Origin: Winogradskyella vidalii
Lineage (GTDB): Bacteria; Bacteroidota; Bacteroidia; Flavobacteriales; Flavobacteriaceae
DNA: 64,000 nt
Reading direction: 5' to 3'
NCBI RefSeq assembly: GCF_013403955.1
Contig: NZ_JABFDG010000001.1
Span: forward strand, 186,001-250,000
In this document: one piece after another, positions 1 to 6,953 of the stretch
How positions within the stretch are numbered: the first letter of the stretch is position 1
Layout of the letters: the number at the start of each line of letters is the position of its first letter
The notes under the pieces: generated by a model
What the model was told of the DNA's origin: nothing
What the model saw: only the letters and a program-made list of their open reading frames with translations
Databases searched by the model: none
Program-made: the position numbers and the translations under genes

Positions 1-2
1 CT

Positions 3-272
3 AAAATTAAAAAGACAGGAAAAACTAAAACGATACTTGGTGCAACCTGTTATGAATATGTGATGTCCGACAGTGAGGTTAAAATGACACTTTGGGTGGC
101 ACCAGAAATTAATTTACCAAATTGGTTTATTCAAAATGACGCGGTTCTTAAGGGCTATATTATGGAATACACTATTCAATCTAAAGATGGTAACATGACA
201 AGTGAAACTATTGCCATAAATGATAACATCGATAAGACAATCAATCCAAAGGATTATAAAAAAATGTTTTAA
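3..272 (+). CDS. C-terminal fragment of a DUF4412-like secreted protein
   Basis: The reading frame is open to the left edge of the window, so only the last 89 codons are visible. A GTG at 60 and an ATG at 63 exist, but the residues before them (a GxxCYEY pattern) continue the same domain, so the true start lies outside the window. The visible part resembles the end of DUF4412-type periplasmic proteins: a 'GATCYEY' strand, then a 'TLWVAPEI' strand, then a short hydrophobic-plus-charged beta segment ending in a lysine-rich tail. The family has no known biochemical role. The next gene starts 18 bp downstream on the same strand, so co-transcription is likely. Confidence 0.6.
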   Translation, partial: KIKKTGKTKTILGATCYEYVMSDSEVKMTLWVAPEINLPNWFIQNDAVLKGYIMEYTIQSKDGNMTSETIAINDNIDKTINPKDYKKMF

Positions 273-289
273 CCCCAATTTTAAAACCA

Positions 290-1834
290 ATGATTATGAT
301 TAAAAAAATACTACCATTTATCTTATTACTGCCTGTTCTTAGTTTTTCTCAAACCTTCACGGTGCCAGATGCCAATTTTGAACAAGCTTTAATTGACCTT
401 GGAATTGATGCAACATCACCAACCAATGCCATTGATGGAGAAGTAAATCTCTCAGCAGCGGTTACAGGTTCTTCTGTTTTAGATCTTACAGCTAAAAACA
501 TATCAGACCTTACAGGAATTGAAAACTTTACGAGTTTAGAAGAGCTTGATTTAAAACATAATTTGCTGACAACAATTGATCTTTCTAATAATCTTCAATT
601 AGAATGGTTGTCTGTTTTTGATAACAATCTAACCACATTAAATGTTAGCGCTCATTCAAACTTAGAACAACTTCATTGTAATTCAAATGCACTTACGGAA
701 TTGATTTTACCTGTTATGTCCTCTTTAACATGGCTTGATTGTGGTTCAAATGAATTGAGTACTGTCGATTTTTCAAATTCTAGTGTACTCGACAAATTAG
801 AGTGTCAGTTTAATACTTTTGAAACTTTAGATTTAAATGGTTTAGTGTCATTAACCGATTTAAATGCCCATAATTGCAACATAGAGACCGTTATTTTAGG
901 CACTGCTACTGCGCTAGAGGATATTGATTTAGCATATAATAATTTAACGTTTTTGGATGTTACCAATCAGACTAATCTATCAAAGCTCAGATTAAGATCT
1001 AATGATTTGGTCAATTTAAATGCCCAAAATGGCGCGAATACGCTTATGAATAACGGTAGTAAGTTCGATATACAATACAATCCAAATTTAACATGTGTTC
1101 AAGTCGATGATGTTGATTTTAGTACTGATACATGGACATGGTTAGATTCTCAAACTTATTTTAGTACAAGCTGCACACCTTATAACAACGATTGTGTAAA
1201 TGCGGTTTCCATTGGGCTCGCATTAGACACACCAGGAACAACACAAAATGCAACGGAAGACATTAGCAACAATCCTGCTTGTCAAGAATCTGGTATCACA
1301 ATTTTAGATGTGTGGTATCAATTTATAGCGCCAGATTCAGGAAGTGTAACCATGACCATTTCTGCATCATCGTTAACTGGTAAAATTGCTATTTACGATA
1401 ATTGCGGCGCAACGAGCCCTTTAGATTGTGCAGCAGATGAGCTGCAAATAAATAACTTAAATGCAGGGCAAACCTATTATTTACAAGTTTGGTTAGAAGC
1501 ATCAGTTTCGGGTAGATCATCTACGCTAAATCAAGACGGTAATTTTGTGCTTAATGTTCAAGATACATCGGTATTATCTTTAGACACTATAGAACATGAG
1601 TCTAATGACATAAAGCTTCATCCCAATCCAGCAAAAGATGAGGTGACTATTAGCTCTAATAAAGTCATTACCAATTATGAAATCTTTGATATGACTGGTA
1701 AAATCATCTTGGCGCAATCAGGAATTCAAAACCTTAGTCATTCTATTTCAACCACGTCACTTTCAAAAGGCATTTACTTGATAAAAATTAAAGGCGAACA
1801 GCATTCAATCACCAAAAAATTAATCATTCAATAA
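290..1834 (+). CDS. Secreted leucine-rich-repeat protein with T9SS sorting domain
   Basis: A 514-residue exported protein. It begins with a signal peptide (IKKILPFILLLPVLSFSQ, cleavage near SFSQ). Residues about 60-270 form irregular leucine-rich repeats of the Bacteroidetes LxxLxVxxN type with 20-23 residue spacing. Residues about 300-430 form a beta-sandwich-like module with paired cysteines and a 'VWYQFIAP' strand, often seen in flavobacterial surface proteins. The last 80 residues carry 'LHPNPAKDE' and a beta-rich tail typical of the type A T9SS sorting domain, so the product should be secreted or attached to the cell surface. Two ATGs lie six bases apart (290 and 296); either gives the same signal peptide. 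No ligand or enzymatic motif is visible. Confidence 0.85.
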   Translation: MIMIKKILPFILLLPVLSFSQTFTVPDANFEQALIDLGIDATSPTNAIDGEVNLSAAVTGSSVLDLTAKNISDLTGIENFTSLEELDLKHNLLTTIDLSNNLQLEWLSVFDNNLTTLNVSAHSNLEQLHCNSNALTELILPVMSSLTWLDCGSNELSTVDFSNSSVLDKLECQFNTFETLDLNGLVSLTDLNAHNCNIETVILGTATALEDIDLAYNNLTFLDVTNQTNLSKLRLRSNDLVNLNAQNGANTLMNNGSKFDIQYNPNLTCVQVDDVDFSTDTWTWLDSQTYFSTSCTPYNNDCVNAVSIGLALDTPGTTQNATEDISNNPACQESGITILDVWYQFIAPDSGSVTMTISASSLTGKIAIYDNCGATSPLDCAADELQINNLNAGQTYYLQVWLEASVSGRSSTLNQDGNFVLNVQDTSVLSLDTIEHESNDIKLHPNPAKDEVTISSNKVITNYEIFDMTGKIILAQSGIQNLSHSISTTSLSKGIYLIKIKGEQHSITKKLIIQ

Positions 1835-1843
1835 ACGATACTT

Positions 1844-2485
1844 ATGAAAATGAAACTGTTATTAAATTTAAGTCTATTCGCCCTATTGATGTCCTCATGT
1901 TTAGGAGATAAAAAAGTGGCGAACGTTGCTGAAATGAACGATACAAGCTTTGTGAATACCAATTTTAAGGGTAATCTCATTAACTATGCTAAGGGTATGA
2001 GTGCTTGTAAACATATATCTGCAAGCGCTATTGCCAAGCTTTACGATGTTTCTGCGGACAAGGTACATATGGAAGACCCTACAACCTCTGATAGGTACAA
2101 AAAAGATATGGAACCTATGTGCTTATTTTATATTAAAGACGGTGAAAATGATTTTCAGTGGTTAAAGGGCTCGCTGAATGTTCAACGCGAAGTTGGTAAA
2201 GAAGAAATGGCTTATGATGTGGCAAAAGCCGTAGGTCATGGTGAAGAATGGGAAGAGGCTTGGGCGCTAAATAAATCGATCTCTAAATCGTCAGAGTGGG
2301 TTAGTGGTATGGGGCTTGCATCAGTTTGGAATGATAAGAAGAGCGAACTTAAAATAAAATTTAAAGGTTACACGCTATATGTCTATCCGTTAAAAAATGG
2401 ATTTAATAAAGCGGAAATTGCTAAAAATAGAGACTATAAAAAAGTGGCCATAGCTATTGCAAAAGCCGCTGGATACATCAATTAA
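1844..2485 (+). CDS. Putative lipoprotein, paralogue of the next gene
   Basis: A 213-residue lipoprotein with signal peptide and lipobox (LLMSSC, lipidated Cys near residue 19, followed by LGDKK). The mature part has a cysteine pair about 60 residues apart, a 'WLKGSL' strand, a 'SGMGLASVW' segment, an 'LKIKFKGYTLYV' strand and an 'AIAIAKAAGY' helix at the end. The same order of elements occurs in the next gene, so the two are tandem paralogues. The arrangement loosely resembles the DUF3558 lipoprotein group of Actinobacteria, a comparison made from pattern only. The gene starts 9 bp after the leucine-rich-repeat gene and is probably in one operon with it. Function unknown. Confidence 0.75.
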   Translation: MKMKLLLNLSLFALLMSSCLGDKKVANVAEMNDTSFVNTNFKGNLINYAKGMSACKHISASAIAKLYDVSADKVHMEDPTTSDRYKKDMEPMCLFYIKDGENDFQWLKGSLNVQREVGKEEMAYDVAKAVGHGEEWEEAWALNKSISKSSEWVSGMGLASVWNDKKSELKIKFKGYTLYVYPLKNGFNKAEIAKNRDYKKVAIAIAKAAGYIN

Positions 2486-2493
2486 ATTTATAT

Positions 2494-3066
2494 ATGAAAA
2501 CGTTTATAAAGAGTACAGTACTGCTAATGAGTTTAGTACTGATAACATCGTGTTTAGGAGAAAAGTCAACTGCTAAAACAGACGATTCAAAAGTAGAAAA
2601 AGAAGCTGTTACGGAGCCTAATAAAACCACTAATATTGCTATTAAAGATATAAAAAACAAGCTTTGTATTGACTTTCCAAAAGCACTGGTTTTAGGTTAT
2701 AATTCAGATGCTAGCCATATTGAAATTGAGCCTATTGATAATGGTTCTGGTGGTATTTTGCATTGTGACGTTAAATTGTTTTATGGTAAAAAAGACTATG
2801 AGTATTGGAAAGGCCAAGTGTCTGCAGTTATTAATCAAATGAATGATCCCTTTTGGCAGTACAATCCTGAGCGCAATAGTGCATTGTATCATAAGGTGGA
2901 TGGTTTTGGTGATAAGGCTGTTTATATAGCAAATGCGCACACTTTGCAAATTTTAAAAGATGGCGTTTTATACTTTATAACTCCTCCCAATAGAGGACGT
3001 CATACTAATTCAGGAAAAGAAACTAAGGCTATTGCTTTAGAGATTGCGAAGCATTACGGCCTTTAG
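2494..3066 (+). CDS. Putative lipoprotein, paralogue of the previous gene
   Basis: A 190-residue lipoprotein with lipobox LITSC (Cys near residue 20, followed by LGEKS, almost the same as the upstream paralogue). After a lysine- and threonine-rich linker, residues about 55-190 repeat the layout of the upstream gene: Cys, two hydrophobic helices, a second Cys, a 'YWKGQV' strand, 'VDGFGDKAVY', 'LQILKDGVLYFIT' and a terminal 'AIALEIAKHYGL' helix. It starts 8 bp after its paralogue. Role unknown; outer-membrane or periplasmic location is inferred from the lipobox. Confidence 0.75.
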   Translation: MKTFIKSTVLLMSLVLITSCLGEKSTAKTDDSKVEKEAVTEPNKTTNIAIKDIKNKLCIDFPKALVLGYNSDASHIEIEPIDNGSGGILHCDVKLFYGKKDYEYWKGQVSAVINQMNDPFWQYNPERNSALYHKVDGFGDKAVYIANAHTLQILKDGVLYFITPPNRGRHTNSGKETKAIALEIAKHYGL

Positions 3067-3077
3067 AATATATACCT

Positions 3078-3179
3078 GTTTAAGCCCTTGCTACATATTA
3101 TCAGCACAAGTTATAGCATAAAAACAATTTTTTTATTATTATTACTTATTCTTAATGGTTTAATTATTAGGGCTTAAAC
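3078..3179. repeat. 11-bp inverted repeat upstream of the CHAT gene
   Basis: Arms at 3078-3088 (gtttaagccct) and 3169-3179 (agggcttaaac) are perfect reverse complements separated by 80 bp. They occupy nearly the whole gap between the lipoprotein gene and the TTG start at 3197. Possible roles are an operator or a weak transcript structure; chance cannot be excluded. Confidence 0.35.
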
Positions 3180-3196
3180 TTTAAAATACTAGGTAA

Positions 3197-6016
3197 TTGT
3201 TTGTTCTCAAAATTAGTTGTAAGTCAATTGTAGCATGTTTAATGTTGTTGTGTTCTGGCGTGTATGCTCAAGAGGTTTCTAAATCTCAAGAACTCGATAG
3301 TATATACGCACAGCAAGCCCTACTTTATAAAGCCAAAGATTATGCTGAGATTATTGCTTTAAGTGAACAGGCAAAAGCCATCGAACTAAAAAACGCCCAA
3401 GACAGTATAACTTTTGCAAGAATTACGGCTTACATTGGTTATGCTAATAATAAATTCGCGAATTACTTTAAATCTATTGAAGGTTTTGAGGCTGCTTTAA
3501 ATTACATTCCTAGTGAAAAGAGTTCAGCCGTTATCAATACAAATTATAATATTCTTTATGATTTGCTCACCAGATATTATAGTTTACGTCGCTATAAAAA
3601 AGCGTTGTCAATAGCAAACAGAGCAGAACGACTCCTTAATGATTACGATTATATAAGAGCTAGCAGACATACGTGGCTCTACCAAAGAAAATTTAGGATT
3701 TATTCCGCTTTAGGCTTTTATGATAAAGCTGCGTTAGAGGTTGAAAAAATTAAACAAAAATTAGAGCCTATAACCAATGAAACTGACGAAGCCATGCGTT
3801 ATGGTTGGATGCGCTACTATAGGTCGAGTTTGCTATTAAGTTATAATGAAGCTCTAAATCTGAAGGAAAAAACAAGTGCTTATGAAAATGAAATTATTCC
3901 GTTAAGAAAAAATATAGAACTCAATTTATCTAAGCTAGATTCTGTTTTTGAGACTACAGCATCATTACAAAAGCCAACAATGCGAAGTCAGTTTTCTAAC
4001 CTATCATTTTATATAGGTGCTTTATATTACGTGGCTGATTTTTATAAGGAATTTGAAGCGTATGACCGTTCTATTAATCTTATAAATAAAGCGATTCGAC
4101 TTTCAGAGATAGCTAAGGAACCCGATAGAAATGTCACTGAATATCTAAGATTTAAAGCTAATGTTTTAAATGAAATTGGCCATACCCAAGACGCCCTTGT
4201 GCTAATTGATAGTATTAAAAACACCTATAAAAGCAACAGCTTCCATCTGAATGACCTTTATGAATTTAAAGGTGATACCTATGCTAAAGCAAATCAGTTA
4301 GACTCCGCTTTGCACTATTACTCTGAAACTTTAAAACTGATTCATGGTACTGATGAAGCGCTTCAAGATGATTTTCAAAATTTTTCATCGCGCCATCAAT
4401 TCCCGAATGATTGTGAGCAAATAGACCGTATGAGTTATATGTTGTTTAAGTATTTTAATCAAGATTCGGTTGCCATGCACAAAGCACGAATTTTAAACGA
4501 CATTGCTTATAATGAATTTGTTGAAAATCATAAAGATTTAAATTTAAGCATCGGAAATAAGTTACTGTATAATAGGATAATACAGTGTCGATTAGAGCTC
4601 AATAAAAATAATTTTAAAGATAAAAATACCTTTATTTCTAATCTTGAAAATATAAGTAACCGTTTAGCGTGGCAAGAATTTAGTCAAAGTAGAGTTGTGG
4701 TAAAATTACCGATTATTGATTCTTTAGAACATATAGAATTTCAAATTAGAAAACAAATTGTTCAGGCAAAGCAAGCGCGCAATCAAAAACAAGAAGATTC
4801 TTTAAAAGGCGTACTTCAGACTTATAAAGACCATGTTAGTACAGCATATCCAACAATTTCAGATTTTACGCAGAATACCTTTGATGTAACCTCTTTTCAA
4901 AAACTATTGGGTGACGATGACATCGTTTTAAAATATTTGTTTTTTTACGATCAGTTTGTCATTTTTCAAATTACGAAAGATGGCATTGAATGGGAATTAA
5001 AACCTTGGACAAAGGCTACAAAAGGCTTACTGAATTCCCATTTAGAGTATTTAAAAAACCCGAATAGTAAGTTTGAGTTAAACCCAGAACTTACCAAGCT
5101 ATTGCTTCCGGAAAAAGCCTTAACCTATAATTCTCTAACTATTGTGCCAGATACGCCTATATATAGTTTGCCGTTTGAGACACTAAGTTATAAATCTAAT
5201 TATTTAGTAAAGGAAAAAGCTATTCATTATTCGTCGCACTTAAGGTTTGCTTTTTTTGAAAGTGATGTTGACAACAATACTAAAACCAAGGCAACGATTT
5301 TTGCACCAGAATATCCTAAAGGCAATACATCTTTAGTAACTAGAAATAGTTCTGTTTTTTTAGAAGGCGCACAAAAGGAAGCTAAGGTTCTTGAAGCCCT
5401 TTTTACTTCAGAAGCTTTTATTGGTAAAACAGCCACAAAATCGAATTTTATAAATCATAAGTCTAAAGGCAACATTCTACATCTCGCCATGCATGCGTCT
5501 TTAGATGACGATGAGCCTGTATTTAGTTATTTTAATTTTTCAAATGATGAAAAACTTTTTTTAGAAGAACTTTATGGCTTAAACATTCCAGTTGATTTAG
5601 CTGTGTTGAGTGCTTGTAATACGGCGGTAGGAAAAGAAGATGGGTCTTTAAGTATGGTATCTCTACAACGTGCCTTCAATTTTTCAGGTACTAAAGCAGC
5701 AGTGGCCAGTTTATGGGAAGTGCCCGATGCTACCACAAGCCAAATCATGATATCATTTTATAACTATTTAAAAGACGGGAAAACAAAATCGGTCGCTTTG
5801 CAAATGGCCAAAAATGAGTATTTAAATACAGCAGAAACCCCAAAAATGAAACATCCTTATTATTGGGCTGGTTTTATCTTGTATGGTTCTGATACGCCTA
5901 TAACCCATGTAAATTATAATTGGGTTTGGATCGCTGTAGGGGTTGTTTGTATGGTGCTATTACTGTATGTGTTGTTTAATAAGTTCTGGCAACGAGATAC
6001 CACGGAAACCGCTTAA
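3197..6016 (+). CDS. Exported TPR-CHAT (caspase-like) protease-domain protein
   Basis: A 939-residue protein. The TTG at 3197 is the best start: an in-frame stop lies directly before it, and only this start gives a full signal peptide (KISCKSIVACLMLL, cleavage near VYAQ). The first in-frame ATG (3242) would cut the signal in half. Residues about 30-480 are helical tetratricopeptide-like repeats. Residues about 560-900 form a CHAT domain with the expected catalytic pair: His766 in 'HLAMHA' and Cys807 in 'LSACNT', followed by 'SLQRAF', 'AVASLWEV' and 'PYYWAGF' motifs. A single membrane segment near residues 907-930 sits after the CHAT domain, with a short basic tail. The signal and anchor together place the protease domain in the periplasm. 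CHAT proteins cleave partner proteins; no target is evident here. Confidence 0.85.
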   Translation: MFVLKISCKSIVACLMLLCSGVYAQEVSKSQELDSIYAQQALLYKAKDYAEIIALSEQAKAIELKNAQDSITFARITAYIGYANNKFANYFKSIEGFEAALNYIPSEKSSAVINTNYNILYDLLTRYYSLRRYKKALSIANRAERLLNDYDYIRASRHTWLYQRKFRIYSALGFYDKAALEVEKIKQKLEPITNETDEAMRYGWMRYYRSSLLLSYNEALNLKEKTSAYENEIIPLRKNIELNLSKLDSVFETTASLQKPTMRSQFSNLSFYIGALYYVADFYKEFEAYDRSINLINKAIRLSEIAKEPDRNVTEYLRFKANVLNEIGHTQDALVLIDSIKNTYKSNSFHLNDLYEFKGDTYAKANQLDSALHYYSETLKLIHGTDEALQDDFQNFSSRHQFPNDCEQIDRMSYMLFKYFNQDSVAMHKARILNDIAYNEFVENHKDLNLSIGNKLLYNRIIQCRLELNKNNFKDKNTFISNLENISNRLAWQEFSQSRVVVKLPIIDSLEHIEFQIRKQIVQAKQARNQKQEDSLKGVLQTYKDHVSTAYPTISDFTQNTFDVTSFQKLLGDDDIVLKYLFFYDQFVIFQITKDGIEWELKPWTKATKGLLNSHLEYLKNPNSKFELNPELTKLLLPEKALTYNSLTIVPDTPIYSLPFETLSYKSNYLVKEKAIHYSSHLRFAFFESDVDNNTKTKATIFAPEYPKGNTSLVTRNSSVFLEGAQKEAKVLEALFTSEAFIGKTATKSNFINHKSKGNILHLAMHASLDDDEPVFSYFNFSNDEKLFLEELYGLNIPVDLAVLSACNTAVGKEDGSLSMVSLQRAFNFSGTKAAVASLWEVPDATTSQIMISFYNYLKDGKTKSVALQMAKNEYLNTAETPKMKHPYYWAGFILYGSDTPITHVNYNWVWIAVGVVCMVLLLYVLFNKFWQRDTTETA

Positions 6017-6380
6017 TAGAGTTACACCGTCTTAGCTATGGCTTTGCTAGAAAAACTTATATTAAAGCAGTTGGAAAAGGGTTGACATAGTACGTTGGTT
6101 AAAGACAAAATTTAATCAATTATTTATTTTGAGCATTGATTTACTTCGAATAATCTCGAGGCGAACTTGAATTACACTCGACTTAGATACGGAGTACAAA
6201 CGGAGGAGATACGGGTGAACCCTTGGTTTGATTTGTGTTAAATTCAGTAGTTTAGTGACACTAACCCTTTAGTAATCTGAACGCTCTTTTTTACTGAAAG
6301 TTCCTTAATATGGATTGTCCGTTTGAGGATTACTGAGCTGAAAAGTCTGCTGTCGTATAAAGTTCTTAGTATAGCTTTTT
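6017..6380. other. Non-coding gap without a recognisable gene
   Basis: About 360 bp between the CHAT gene and the DUF559 element. No convincing reading frame, tRNA or strong terminator was seen. A stretch near 6150-6215 contains short repeated words (agatacgg twice; ctcgaggcgaa) of the kind common in flavobacterial intergenic DNA. Confidence 0.4.
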
Positions 6381-6391
6381 AGGGGTGTAAA
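6381..6391. repeat. Left partial copy of the DUF559-flanking repeat end
   Basis: The word aggggtgtaaa at 6381-6391, preceded by a T-run, lies 24 bp before the DUF559 start. It matches the outer end of the right-hand inverted repeat arms (aggggtgtga at 6931-6940, and its complement acacccct at 6790-6797). The small gene is therefore flanked by copies of the same end in inverted orientation. Confidence 0.45.
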
Positions 6392-6414
6392 AGACGCGTC
6401 ATAAAGTCTGTAAA

Positions 6415-6780
6415 ATGAAAAACAACATCATTCCATACAACCCAGAATTAAAAGCACTAGCTAGACAACTCCGGAAGCATAGCACTTTGCCTGAAGTCTT
6501 GCTATGGCAACATATAAAACAGCGTGCTTATGGTGTTCAGTTTCATAGGCAAGTACCGATGCTAAATTACATTGTAGATTTTTATTGCCATGAAATAGGT
6601 TTAGCAATTGAAATTGATGGTGATAGTCATGAGCATCGTTTTTTATATGATACCAAACGAGAAAGTGAATTAGAGGCTTATGATGTTACTTTTTTAAGGT
6701 TTTCTAATGAGGCCATTAAAAAGAATATGTTTAGTGTGTTGTTGGTTATTGAGGAGAAGGTTAGGGAATTGGTTGGTTAA
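6415..6780 (+). CDS. DUF559 family endonuclease-like protein
   Basis: A 121-residue single-domain protein of the DUF559 family, related by fold to Vsr and other PD-(D/E)XK nucleases. Family landmarks are present: 'LRKHSTLPEVLLWQHIK' helix, 'FHRQVPMLNYIVDFYC' (the D in IVDFYC is the usual metal-binding position), and 'LAIEIDGDSHEH' (E and D-H of the second strand). The length is typical for stand-alone members. It lies alone between the CHAT gene and the McrBC module and is bracketed by inverted repeats that look like a dispersed element. The biochemical role of stand-alone DUF559 proteins is not established. Confidence 0.85.
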   Translation: MKNNIIPYNPELKALARQLRKHSTLPEVLLWQHIKQRAYGVQFHRQVPMLNYIVDFYCHEIGLAIEIDGDSHEHRFLYDTKRESELEAYDVTFLRFSNEAIKKNMFSVLLVIEEKVRELVG

Positions 6781-6789
6781 GTTTGGAAA

Positions 6790-6816
6790 ACACCCCTAAG
6801 GTCCCCTCAAGGGGAC
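6790..6816. repeat. Left arm of a 27-bp inverted repeat
   Basis: This arm and 6912-6938 are reverse complements with one mismatch. Each arm also contains its own palindrome, GTCCCCT-CA-AGGGGAC (6801-6816). It starts 10 bp after the DUF559 stop codon. It could act as a transcription terminator and is also the likely end of a short dispersed element. Confidence 0.8.
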
Positions 6817-6911
6817 AATCCTCACCAAGAAGCATAGGTGTAAAAATTAAATTTATTTTACCATTACCCAATCGATAAACCCTATGAATATTCTATTTTC
6901 CTTTATCAAAT

Positions 6912-6938
6912 GTCCCCTTGAGGGGACTTTAGGGGTGT
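6912..6938. repeat. Right arm of a 27-bp inverted repeat
   Basis: Partner of 6790-6816; the two arms enclose 95 bp of AT-rich, non-coding DNA. It ends 15 bp before the stop codon of the converging DUF2357 gene, so the whole 149-bp unit fills the gap between two convergent genes. The internal palindrome gtccccttgaggggac (6912-6927) is also present here. Confidence 0.8.
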
Positions 6939-6953
6939 GAAAGAGAATTAGTA

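Noticed and set aside
3078..3179. Attachment site or integration end upstream of the CHAT gene
   Set aside because: Only an 11-bp inverted repeat; no integrase, tRNA gene or direct repeat nearby.
3242..6016. First ATG as start of the CHAT gene
   Set aside because: It would remove the basic part and half of the hydrophobic core of an otherwise good signal peptide; the TTG at 3197 directly after a stop codon fits better.
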